Positions 27,365-35,951 of a stretch of 64,000 nucleotides of DNA are shown piece after piece. The notes beneath the pieces are model-generated. The model was not told the origin of the DNA. It saw nothing but the letters and a program-made list of their open reading frames with translations, and did no database searches. Where the stretch lies: the NCBI RefSeq assembly GCF_000687935.1, contig NZ_JHZZ01000001.1, positions 2,378,001 through 2,442,000 of the forward strand, read 5' to 3'. The DNA is from Polaribacter sp. Hel_I_88 (lineage in GTDB: Bacteria > Bacteroidota > Bacteroidia > Flavobacteriales > Flavobacteriaceae). How positions within the stretch are numbered: the first letter of the stretch is position 1; the number at the start of each line of letters is the position of its first letter. The position numbers and the translations under genes were made by a program.

Positions 27365-27460
27365 AAAATACTACGTAATTTAAGTATTTTGAGTAAGTTG
27401 GTTTTTGTGCCATAAATTTTAAAACTCAAAAAAACTATTTTACCATATATTAATTAATTC

Positions 27461-27480
27461 ACAACAAGTTAAGTTGTTGT
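27461..27480. promoter_or_regulatory. Candidate operator upstream of the first SusC gene
   Basis: ACAACAAGTTAAGTTGTTGT: 7-bp inverted arms (ACAACAA / TTGTTGT) around a 6-base centre, about 150 bases before the SusC start. The shape fits a dimeric regulator site. No regulator gene is adjacent, so this is weak. Confidence 0.3.
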
Positions 27481-27626
27481 TATTTAGGTAGTTGTGTTGT
27501 TTCTTATCCTGCACAATTTTTTCAAAACTTTTTGTTATTTTTTTGTGTTAAAATTGGTTTTTTATAGTGTAAGTTTTAACAAAATATTTATGTTTGTTAC
27601 TATAAAACAAATTCAACTTAAATTTT

Positions 27627-30600
27627 ATGAAACAAACTTACAAGAAAGGTTTATTTTTATTTCTCTTTTTAGGAGCTATACTAATAACTAATGCACAGTC
27701 AGTGTCCATTTCAGGAACTGTAAATGATTCATCAGGAGCACTTCCTGGTGTAAGTGTCTCAATTAAAGGTACAAGCAAGGGTACAGAGACAGATTTTAAT
27801 GGAAAATATACTATAAATGCTGAAGTAGGAAATACGTTAGTTTATAGGTATTTAGGTTACAAAAGAATTGAGAAGGTTGTAGGCAACTCAAGAACTATCG
27901 ATGTTACAATGTTAGAAGATAACAGTGTACTAGAAGAGGTAGTTGTTGTTGCTTACGGAACAACAACTAAAGAAGCTTTAACAGGTTCTGTTGGTGTTGT
28001 TGGTGCTAAGGATTTAGAAACTAGAAATTTAACTTCACCAATTGCAGCTATAGAAGGTAAAGTTACAGGTGTACAGTTTACTTCTACAAATGGGCAACCA
28101 GGTTCAACTCCAGGAATTGTAATTCGTGGTGTTGGTACTTTAAATGGTAGTACAGATCCATTATTTATTGTAGATGGTATTCAGTTTGAAGGTGGTTTAA
28201 ATACTATTAACCAAGAAGATATTGCTTCTCTTACAGTTTTAAAGGATGCAGCTTCAACCTCTCTTTATGGAGCAAGAGCAGCTAATGGTGTTGTAATTAT
28301 TACAACTAAAAGCGGTAAAAAAGATGGTACTATAAAAGTTAGTGCTTCTATGCAAGGTGGTTTAGTTACTCGTTCAGACCAGTTCTTTTATGATGAAGTT
28401 TCTCCAGGTCAATATTATGAAGTAATGTGGGAAGCGTTAAAAAATTCTCCTGCAGGTAATGGTGATCCAGCTTTTGCAAGTGCTAATATTTATAACCAAT
28501 TAGGATATAATCCTTTTAATGTACCAAATGATCAAATTGTTGGAGTAGATGGTAAATTAAATCCAAATGCACAAGTTATTTATAAAAGCTTAGATTGGTT
28601 TGATTTTATGGAACAAACTGGTATCAGACAAAATTATAACGTAAATGTTTCTGGTGGAGGAGAAAATCATAGAGTATTTTTCTCAACTTCTTATTTAGAG
28701 GAAGAAGGGTATGTAAAGTCTACTAATTTTGATAGATTAACAACTCGTTTAAATGCAGATTTTGATGTTAATGATAAATTAAAAATCTCTGCTAGTGCAA
28801 ATATTACTTTATCTGAAACTTCAGGACCTAGTTCTGCTGGTACAGGAAGTATTGTAAATCCATTTGGTTTTGCTCAAGGTATTGGTTCTGTATATCCAGT
28901 ATTTGTAAATGATTTAAATGGTAACTTAGCTTTAGATGAAATTGGTAATCCTATATTCGATAATGGAGAAGGATATAGCCAATTTAACATAGGCTCAAGA
29001 CCTTATAGCCAAGGACGTCATGCATTACAAGAATTATTGTTAAATGACGAAAGAGATAGAGACAATGCATATGGTTTTAGATTTTCTGCAGATTACGAGA
29101 TTATAGAAGGTTTAACTTTTAGTTTAAATTATGGTAGAGATATTCAAGACCTTCTTGAAAAAGAGTATGAAAATAACATTATTGGAGATGCTCAACCTGA
29201 TGGAAGGTATAGTGAAACAAGAGGTAGAAGAGAGGTTCAGAACTTTACTCAAGTTTTAAAATATAACAAGAGCTTTAAAGATCACAACTTCGATTTAACA
29301 TTAGGTCATGAAAGTTTTAACAGATTATTTTCTGGGAATAATGGTTTAGCTACTGTTCAATCTACTGCAGGTATTTTCGAATTTGTAAACTTTTCAAATA
29401 TCGTAAGTTTAGGAGGTTCTTCTAGTAGAAAATCTGTTGAAGGATATTTATCGAGATTAAATTATAATTATGATAATAAATATTTCTTAAGCGCTTCTTT
29501 CAGACGTGATGCTTCTTCAGTATTTAGTCAAGAATCTAGATGGGGTAACTTTTACTCTATAGGTGGTTCTTGGAGTATTGATAAAGAAAAGTTTATGGAA
29601 AATGTATCTTTTGTAGATAGATTAAAACTAAGAGCTTCTTGGGGTGAAGTAGGAAATGATAATTTAGGAGATTTCTTTTTATACCAAGCTAGATTTGGAA
29701 TTACTTCAAATGCAGCATTAGGAGCATTTGCTATTTCTGATTTAGGAAACAATGATTTACAATGGGAAACTATCGAAAACTTTGATGTAGCTTTAGAGTT
29801 TACTATGTTTGATAATTTCTTAGATGGTTCTATTGAATACTATAAAAGAAATTCAACAGATTTATTATATGACTTGCCAATTTCACCAAGTGTAGGTATC
29901 AATGTACAACCAAGTAATATTGGTGATATGTTTAACTCAGGTGTAGAATTATCTTTAACTGCTCATTTATTAAAGAATCAAGATTTTAAATGGGATATGA
30001 CTTTACAGGCTTCTACACTTAAAAATGAAATTACATTCCTTCCAGATCCTTTTGTAAATGGTTCTAAAAGATGGGAAATTGGTAGATCAAGATTTGACTT
30101 TTTCTTATTAAGAACTGCTGGTGTAGATCCTGCAACTGGAGATCAATTATTTTTGAAGTATGAAGTAAATGCAGATGGAGACAGTGTTCCTGTTTTAGAT
30201 GCAAATGGAAATATCGAAACAACAAATGATTGGGAAGATACAGAAAGAGCTTATACAGGTGATTCATCTATTCCAGATATTTTAGGTTCTATTTCTAATG
30301 ATTTTAGTTATAAAGGTATTTCATTAAATTTCTTGATTACTTACGGAATTGGTGGTAGTGTATTAGATAATGGATATTCTTCTATGATGCATAGTGGACG
30401 TTATGGAGATTCTGTTCATCCAGATGCTTTAAATGCTTGGAAAAATCCAGGAGATATTACAGATGTTCCAAGATTAGAAAATGGAAACGTAGACTTAGTA
30501 AGAACTCAATCTGACAGATTTATAACAGATGCATCATTCTGGTCCTTAAGAAACGTTAACTTAGGCTATGCTTTTGATGACAAAGTTTTAGATAATTTAG

Positions 30601-30758
30601 GAATAGATGCTTTAAGAGTTTCTCTTACAGGAGAAAACTTGTACTTTAAAAGTGCTAGAAAAGGATTAAATCCTCAATTTGGCTTAGCTGGTACTGCAGC
30701 CGGAAATAATTTTAACCCTGCAAGAATATTTTCTTTAGGCTTAAACGTATCATTTTAA
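27627..30758 (+). CDS. SusC/RagA TonB-linked outer membrane transporter
   Basis: A 1043-residue protein with a signal peptide (cleaved near TNAQS), an N-terminal carboxypeptidase-like regulatory domain (about 25-105, GTVNDSSGALPGVSVSIKGT), a TonB box/plug region (about 108-230, ending in ASLTVLKDAASTSLYGARA and GVVIITTKSG) and a large beta barrel ending in LGLNVSF with the usual aromatic C-terminus. It forms the lidded pore through which SusD-bound glycans are imported using TonB energy. SusD follows after 18 bases and a GH16 glucanase further on, so the imported glycan is probably a beta-1,3-glucan such as laminarin. Confidence 0.95.
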   Translation: MKQTYKKGLFLFLFLGAILITNAQSVSISGTVNDSSGALPGVSVSIKGTSKGTETDFNGKYTINAEVGNTLVYRYLGYKRIEKVVGNSRTIDVTMLEDNSVLEEVVVVAYGTTTKEALTGSVGVVGAKDLETRNLTSPIAAIEGKVTGVQFTSTNGQPGSTPGIVIRGVGTLNGSTDPLFIVDGIQFEGGLNTINQEDIASLTVLKDAASTSLYGARAANGVVIITTKSGKKDGTIKVSASMQGGLVTRSDQFFYDEVSPGQYYEVMWEALKNSPAGNGDPAFASANIYNQLGYNPFNVPNDQIVGVDGKLNPNAQVIYKSLDWFDFMEQTGIRQNYNVNVSGGGENHRVFFSTSYLEEEGYVKSTNFDRLTTRLNADFDVNDKLKISASANITLSETSGPSSAGTGSIVNPFGFAQGIGSVYPVFVNDLNGNLALDEIGNPIFDNGEGYSQFNIGSRPYSQGRHALQELLLNDERDRDNAYGFRFSADYEIIEGLTFSLNYGRDIQDLLEKEYENNIIGDAQPDGRYSETRGRREVQNFTQVLKYNKSFKDHNFDLTLGHESFNRLFSGNNGLATVQSTAGIFEFVNFSNIVSLGGSSSRKSVEGYLSRLNYNYDNKYFLSASFRRDASSVFSQESRWGNFYSIGGSWSIDKEKFMENVSFVDRLKLRASWGEVGNDNLGDFFLYQARFGITSNAALGAFAISDLGNNDLQWETIENFDVALEFTMFDNFLDGSIEYYKRNSTDLLYDLPISPSVGINVQPSNIGDMFNSGVELSLTAHLLKNQDFKWDMTLQASTLKNEITFLPDPFVNGSKRWEIGRSRFDFFLLRTAGVDPATGDQLFLKYEVNADGDSVPVLDANGNIETTNDWEDTERAYTGDSSIPDILGSISNDFSYKGISLNFLITYGIGGSVLDNGYSSMMHSGRYGDSVHPDALNAWKNPGDITDVPRLENGNVDLVRTQSDRFITDASFWSLRNVNLGYAFDDKVLDNLGIDALRVSLTGENLYFKSARKGLNPQFGLAGTAAGNNFNPARIFSLGLNVSF

Positions 30759-30776
30759 TAAATTAAAATAATAATT

Positions 30777-32411
30777 ATGTTACATAAAATAAAAATATCA
30801 ATACTTGTAGTCTTCGCTGCGTTTTTTGTATCCTGTGAAGATGATTTTTTGGAAACTACACCAACAGATGCTGTTACTCCTGCAATTGCATTGGGAACAG
30901 TTGAGGATATGGAAAAAGTTTTAAATGGAGTTCATAGTACTTTGTACTCACAATTAGCGGGTACAATTACAGGAGCAGGAAATACTCAAGCTGGTAATCA
31001 ATTTTGGATACCTCTTGGAGATAATTTAGCTGGAGAATTAATACATTCTGCTGATGCAAACAACTTAGGTTGGAGAACTGCAATGCAATGGAATGCTCAT
31101 ACACAAGAAACATCTGGAGTTGTAGAAATATTATGGTATCATCGTTATAATACCATTTTACATGCTAACTTGTTAATTGAGAAAATTAGTTCTGGAGATT
31201 TACCTGTAACTCCACGTTTACGTGCAATTGAAGGACAAGCTTATGCTTATAGAGCGTACGCTTTGCTTTCTTTAGTACAGCATTATGCAAAAGGTTATTT
31301 AGTTGGAAACCCAGCAACAGATAAAGGTGTGCCAATTATTTTAGAACCACAAACAACTGGACCTAGAGCAACTGTAGAAGAGGTTTATAATCAAATTGGT
31401 TTAGATCTTGACGCTTCAATAGCTGCTTTTACTAATGCAGCTCCAAGAGCAACTGGAGATGCAAGAGATAAATCGCAATTAAATATTAATGTTGCACATG
31501 GTTTAAAAGCACGTTGGGCATTATCTAAAGGAGACTGGCAAACAGCAGCTTCTTCAGCTGTTGCTGCAAGACAAGGTTTCCCTTTAATGGATGAAGCTGA
31601 TTGGAAATCTGGATTTAACACAAATAACTTATCTGAAGTAATTTGGGGAAGTAATGTTATTGGTGCAGAAACTACTTTTTTCCGTGCTTATTTTTACCTT
31701 GCTAGTAATACCTTTAATGGTAGTCAAATTAGAAATAATCCTAAGATTGCAGATAGAAGATTAATTGATGCAATTCCTGCAACAGATTATAGAGGTGACG
31801 TATTTATAAAAGATGCACCAAATACAAATACTTCTGCAGCAAATGGACAAGGAGGTTTTGCAAATGACCCTAATTATACTGATAGAGCTGTCTATAATGC
31901 AAGAGTTGCAGCAATCAAAAGTCAATATGGTTTAGTAAGTGGACATAATTTACACCCATACATGCACTTTAAATTAAAGCAAAAGAATCCAGGAAGTATC
32001 GATCCAGATGATGTTATAATTATGCGTTCATCTGAAATGTACTTAATTGAGGCTGAAGCTAAAGCAATGTTATCTGATGTTCCAGGTGCACAAGCTGCTT
32101 TAGGTCCATTAGGTCGTCAAAGAAATAGCGCTTACGATGTAACTTCTTTTAATACTCAAGCAAGTTTAATGGCAGAAATTAAATTCCAAAGACGTGTAGA
32201 ATTATGGGGAGAAGGTTTTGGTTACACTGATAAAATTAGATGGGATGAAGCAATTGACCACGAAGTAAATGGTGGTTCTGGAGCATCTTTAACATTATAT
32301 CAAAATGCATTTAAACAAGCTAAACCATCTGTAAATGATGATTGGATTTTCAAAATTCCTCAAGCTGAAATTGATGCAAATCCAAATATTACTCCTGCTG
32401 ATCAAAATTAA
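30777..32411 (+). CDS. SusD/RagB surface glycan-binding lipoprotein
   Basis: A 544-residue lipoprotein (lipidated Cys21, in FAAFFVSCEDD). The SusD N-terminal helical domain (ETTPTDAVTPA, then the AYAYRAYALLSLVQHY helix) and the C-terminal SusD/RagB domain (SEMYLIEAEAKAM, then FQRRVELWGEGFGYTDKIRWDE) are both intact. It sits on the SusC pore as a lid and captures oligosaccharides. It pairs with the SusC gene 18 bases upstream and ends at a terminator, so the downstream GH16 gene is transcribed separately. Confidence 0.95.
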   Translation: MLHKIKISILVVFAAFFVSCEDDFLETTPTDAVTPAIALGTVEDMEKVLNGVHSTLYSQLAGTITGAGNTQAGNQFWIPLGDNLAGELIHSADANNLGWRTAMQWNAHTQETSGVVEILWYHRYNTILHANLLIEKISSGDLPVTPRLRAIEGQAYAYRAYALLSLVQHYAKGYLVGNPATDKGVPIILEPQTTGPRATVEEVYNQIGLDLDASIAAFTNAAPRATGDARDKSQLNINVAHGLKARWALSKGDWQTAASSAVAARQGFPLMDEADWKSGFNTNNLSEVIWGSNVIGAETTFFRAYFYLASNTFNGSQIRNNPKIADRRLIDAIPATDYRGDVFIKDAPNTNTSAANGQGGFANDPNYTDRAVYNARVAAIKSQYGLVSGHNLHPYMHFKLKQKNPGSIDPDDVIIMRSSEMYLIEAEAKAMLSDVPGAQAALGPLGRQRNSAYDVTSFNTQASLMAEIKFQRRVELWGEGFGYTDKIRWDEAIDHEVNGGSGASLTLYQNAFKQAKPSVNDDWIFKIPQAEIDANPNITPADQN

Positions 32412-32448
32412 TATTATATATATTTAATTAGCATCAGTAAATAGTATT

Positions 32449-32483
32449 AAAGCCAAAACTTTTAAAGTTTTGGCTTTTTTTTG
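32449..32483 (+). terminator. Terminator after the SusC/SusD pair
   Basis: Stem AAGCCAAAACTTT / AAAGTTTTGGCTT with a tight loop and a run of T, about 38 bases after the SusD stop. Confidence 0.9.
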
Positions 32484-32589
32484 TTCTATAATTATTACTT
32501 TTTTAATTATTAGTGTTTTATAACTACTTAATCCTCTATGTATTGTTTATGTATGGGTAACCTTAACATTTATTTTGTATTACTGTTTG

Positions 32590-32597
32590 TATTTTTG
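32590..32597 (+). promoter_or_regulatory. -7 box of the GH16 gene
   Basis: TATTTTTG matches TAnnTTTG and lies 17 bases before the ATG at 32615. The -33 region lacks a well-placed TTG. Confidence 0.4.
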
Positions 32598-32614
32598 TTA
32601 CTTAATCTACAAGC

Positions 32615-34237
32615 ATGAAGAATTTTTATATTTTAGTATTTCTATTTTTAAGCATAAATGTATTTGCTCAACAAATCATTCAAGATGATTTTGAAGGTAA
32701 TGGAACAATTACCACTTGGGCAGGCGATGATTGTGATTTAAATACTAATTATGCAAACCCATTTAAAATAGGAATTAATACATCTTCAACAGTTTTACAA
32801 TATGATGACACTGGAGGTTCGTATGCTAATATTCGATTTGACACATCATCAAACTTAGACTTATCTATAAAAAATACTTTCTCTATAAAGATTTATGTTT
32901 CGTCATCAGACATTACAGGAAATCAAGAAAATAAAGTTTCGCTTAAATTGCAAAATAACACTTTAGCAGAACCTTGGTCTACACAAACCGAAATTATAAA
33001 ACCAATTGTTTTAAACACATGGCAAACTGTAGAGTTTGATTTTAAAAATGATGGGTATATCAACTTAAATGCGGGTTCAGCTACACCAGTTTCTAGAACT
33101 GATTTTAACAGGGTTTTAATTCAAGTAAATGGAGAAAATAATAAAGATCTTGTAACGGCTTATATTGATGACGTTTCTTATTACGAATCTACTTACATAA
33201 ACCAAGATCCTGTATTTGATAGGTTAGTTTGGTCAGATGAATTTGATGGGCAACCTGGAGTTACTGTAGATTTAGATGACTCAAAATGGTTTAAACAAAC
33301 CTATCCAATTCAAGGTGGACAGTCTTGGGCAAATGGAGAGATTCAGCATTATACTGATAGGATGGATAATTCCTACATCAGTAATGGAACTCTAAAAATA
33401 TTGGCAAAAAAAGAAACCTATACAAATAATAATAATGTTACTAAAAACTACACATCTGCAAGATTGAATTCTAAATATGCTTTCACCTATGGAAAAGTAG
33501 AAATTAGAGCAAAAATGCCTTTTGGTGTGGGTACTTTTCCTGCACTTTGGATGTTAGGACAAAATATTACAGAAACAGGTGGTTATTGGGCAACAAGTCA
33601 TGGAACTACTCCTTGGCCAGATTGTGGAGAAGTAGATATTATAGAACATTGGGGAGACAATCAAGACTTTGTGCAAAGTGCGCTTCATAACAGGTCTAGT
33701 TTTGGTGGAACTGTAAATAAAGGAGGTCAAAGAATTACGAATGCATCTACAGAGTTTCATGTTTATACTTTAGAGTGGAATGAAGATAAAATGATTTTTA
33801 GCGTAGATGGAAAAGTTCATTATACCTATAATCCATCAATAAAAAACATACAAAATTGGCCTTATAATGCACCCCAATATTTATTATTTAACGTAGCGAT
33901 TTTACCAAATATAACAGCTGGTTTTACAGAAAGTGCTATGGAAGTTGATTATGTAAGAGTATATCAAGAGTCTACAGCTTCTGTATCTGAAAATGATAAT
34001 TTACTAGATGTTTCGCTTTTTCCAAACCCGGTAAATAACGATTTAAATATCCGTTTTTCATCAGATTTAGGAAATACAAAAGGAACTATTTATTCCATAA
34101 CTGGGCAAAAAGTGCAAGAATTTTACCTAGAAAACAGTGCCAAAAAAGTAGATGTTTCTAACTTGTCAAAAGGTGTTTATTTTTTAAGATTAGCATCAGA
34201 TAAAGGAAATTCATCACATAAAATTATAAAAAACTAA
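32615..34237 (+). CDS. GH16 endo-beta-glucanase (laminarinase type) with T9SS sorting domain
   Basis: A 540-residue secreted enzyme with a signal peptide (cleaved near VFAQQ), an N-terminal beta-sandwich, carbohydrate-binding-like region (about 22-190), the GH16 catalytic domain (about 200-450) with the ExDxxE signature E339-D341-E344 in GEVDIIEHW, and a type A type IX secretion sorting domain (about 464-540, starting LFPNPVNNDLNI). It should be exported across the outer membrane by T9SS and cut internal beta-1,3 (or mixed 1,3/1,4) linkages, feeding the adjacent SusC/SusD pair. The extra Met-free spacing of the catalytic site (ExDxxE rather than ExDxE) fits the laminarinase side of the family as I recall it. 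Confidence 0.92.
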   Translation: MKNFYILVFLFLSINVFAQQIIQDDFEGNGTITTWAGDDCDLNTNYANPFKIGINTSSTVLQYDDTGGSYANIRFDTSSNLDLSIKNTFSIKIYVSSSDITGNQENKVSLKLQNNTLAEPWSTQTEIIKPIVLNTWQTVEFDFKNDGYINLNAGSATPVSRTDFNRVLIQVNGENNKDLVTAYIDDVSYYESTYINQDPVFDRLVWSDEFDGQPGVTVDLDDSKWFKQTYPIQGGQSWANGEIQHYTDRMDNSYISNGTLKILAKKETYTNNNNVTKNYTSARLNSKYAFTYGKVEIRAKMPFGVGTFPALWMLGQNITETGGYWATSHGTTPWPDCGEVDIIEHWGDNQDFVQSALHNRSSFGGTVNKGGQRITNASTEFHVYTLEWNEDKMIFSVDGKVHYTYNPSIKNIQNWPYNAPQYLLFNVAILPNITAGFTESAMEVDYVRVYQESTASVSENDNLLDVSLFPNPVNNDLNIRFSSDLGNTKGTIYSITGQKVQEFYLENSAKKVDVSNLSKGVYFLRLASDKGNSSHKIIKN

Positions 34238-34309
34238 TTTTTTAAGAAGTTATTTATTAGGTGATTAAGAAAATATATGTATATTTATTTTTTAATCCCC
34301 CTTATAAAT

Positions 34310-34504
34310 ATGTCACGTATACTACAATTAGAAAAGTACAAAAAGCACTTACAAGAAAGCTATTTAAGTTTAATTGAAAAATCTGATAATTATCGATTCT
34401 TAGATGAATCTATAAGTGATTTAGCAGCTTTTAAAGCCATGAAGCTTTCAAAAAAATTAAGTCAAGTTGGTTATTTAGATCAAGAAGTTACCTATATCAA
34501 TTAA
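34310..34504 (+). CDS. Small helical protein, function unknown
   Basis: I read 64 residues from the ATG at 34310 (MSRILQLEKYKKHLQ); the frame is open to 34277, but the extra residues form an unlikely hydrophobic leader. The protein is charged and helical, without Cys. A C-rich AATCCCCCTT lies just before the start. The stop nearly touches the end of the convergent BtuF-like gene (1 base apart). I do not recognise the family. Confidence 0.55.
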   Translation: MSRILQLEKYKKHLQESYLSLIEKSDNYRFLDESISDLAAFKAMKLSKKLSQVGYLDQEVTYIN

Positions 34505-34505
34505 C

Positions 34506-35297
34506 TTAAAGTTGATTGTGTAGTTCTTTAAAGTATTTAAAAGCTTTTAGTAATCTAGAACCATACCAAGAAAAATATTCTCCATTCACTAAAATTATTT
34601 TTGTGGATGGGAATTTTTTTTGAAGTTCAGTAATATGGTTTGTTTTAAAAGGATAAGGTTCAGATGATAAAAAAATATAGTCTATTCTTTCTAAATTTTG
34701 GAGTTCTTTCAAGTCGATTTCTGGATATCTCTCTTGATTTTTGAAAATATTTTCGAACTTATTTGTATCTAATAAATAGTTTATAAACGTATTACTTGCA
34801 GCCACCATCCAAGGTTTTCTCCAAATAAAGTAAGCGACTTTTTTAATACTTTTATTTTCAATAAAGTTTAAAAAATTATTGTGTTTTTTGAGAATTTCTA
34901 AAATAATATGTTTTGATTTTGCTTCACAATTAAATATTTTTCCATATTGATGAATTAGTGCTAAAGTATCTGCAATTGTATAAATATCAGAAACATGTGT
35001 TATTGCAATTTCTCTGCAACTTTCTACAATTTCTTTGGTGTTTTCTTCTTTATTACAAAGAATAATATCGGGTTGAAGTGCTTTTATTTTATCAACTTTA
35101 ATATTTTTTGTGCCACCAACAATCATTTTTTCTTCTATTAAAAAACTGGGGTGTACACAAAATTTAGTAATACCAACAATGCTATTTTGCAAGCCTAAAT
35201 CTACCAGCAATTCTGTAATGCTGGGTACTAAACATATAATTCTTTGGGGAGTATTCTTTAATTCAAAAACGGTATTTATTTGGTCTTTGAATTTCAT
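34506..35297 (-). CDS. BtuF-like helical-backbone metal/cobalamin-binding protein without signal peptide
   Basis: A 263-residue protein of the class III periplasmic-binding fold: QRIICLVPSITELLVDLGL, then VGGTKNIKVDKIKALQPDIILCNKEEN and the long connecting helix. BtuF and FhuD-type proteins bind cobalamin or siderophores for ABC import, but this one has no signal peptide, so it may act in the cytoplasm or be exported otherwise. It starts 4 bases after a truncated pyrF copy; in the ancestral order pyrF was probably directly upstream in one operon. No permease or ATPase gene is close. Confidence 0.82.
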   Translation of the reverse strand: MKFKDQINTVFELKNTPQRIICLVPSITELLVDLGLQNSIVGITKFCVHPSFLIEEKMIVGGTKNIKVDKIKALQPDIILCNKEENTKEIVESCREIAITHVSDIYTIADTLALIHQYGKIFNCEAKSKHIILEILKKHNNFLNFIENKSIKKVAYFIWRKPWMVAASNTFINYLLDTNKFENIFKNQERYPEIDLKELQNLERIDYIFLSSEPYPFKTNHITELQKKFPSTKIILVNGEYFSWYGSRLLKAFKYFKELHNQL

Positions 35298-35301
35298 ATA
35301 A

Positions 35302-35532
35302 TTAATTTAAGATTATTTCCATTTCACATTGTAGCTCTTTGGCTTTCTGAGCAGCAACTACTGCAAAATCTTCATTATTTGAAGCGTAAATAATTCCTCT
35401 AGAATAGTTAATTAATAAGCCTACATTTTCTGATAAACCATATTTACATAGATCTTGCAAATTGCCTCCTTGAGCACCAACTCCAGGCACTAGTAAAAAG
35501 GAATTTGGTACAATTTTCTTGATGTTTTTCAA
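35302..35532 (-). pseudogene. Truncated duplicate of the pyrF 3' end
   Basis: The 76 codons match the C-terminal part of intact PyrF encoded at 40862-41698 (shared blocks [20 protein letters not shown] and [14 protein letters not shown]). On the DNA, 35307-35520 aligns with 40891-41104 at a constant offset of 5,584 bp; I counted about 11 mismatches in some 207 bases, most changing an amino acid, as expected without selection. The N-terminal two thirds with the active site are missing, so it cannot work. The fragment ends 4 bases before the BtuF-like gene and probably marks the original pyrF position. Confidence 0.88.
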
Positions 35533-35951
35533 AAATTATAATTTTTTAAATTTAGTTTTCTGAATCATATAATTTTACAAACTAATATAATATTAAAGTA
35601 AAATTAATTTTTTTTATGTTTAAAGGAAATATTTTCAATTTTCTTAAACTATTACTAATTATTACTACTCTTTAAAAACTTCATATTGGTTTCTTAATCA
35701 AGAAAACTGTACAATTATTTATTTTAATATTTTAAAATTACAATTTTTGGTTAGATTAAGTGCTTTTTTTATAAGAAATGTTAAAATTTATTTATTTATG
35801 TTTTTTATTAATATTTAATGAATTTCATAATATTTTGATAATAATATAAAGATATCTGTTTTTTGTTAGTGTTTATTAAAAATTTTGTAGGGATAATTTT
35901 TTATTTTAAGAAAATTTTAAGAGATTTGGCAAAATTAATTCAAACAAACCA
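35533..35951. other. Long AT-rich leader region of the second SusC gene
   Basis: About 420 bases, extremely AT-rich, between the pyrF fragment and SusC. It must hold one junction of the duplication and the SusC promoter, but I find no full TTG/TAnnTTTG pair, no terminal inverted repeat and no ORF. Confidence 0.4.

Noticed and set aside
27494..27691. 65-codon open frame in the SusC leader
   Set aside because: It is F/L/K-rich low-complexity sequence that runs into the SusC start in another frame, with no sign of selection.
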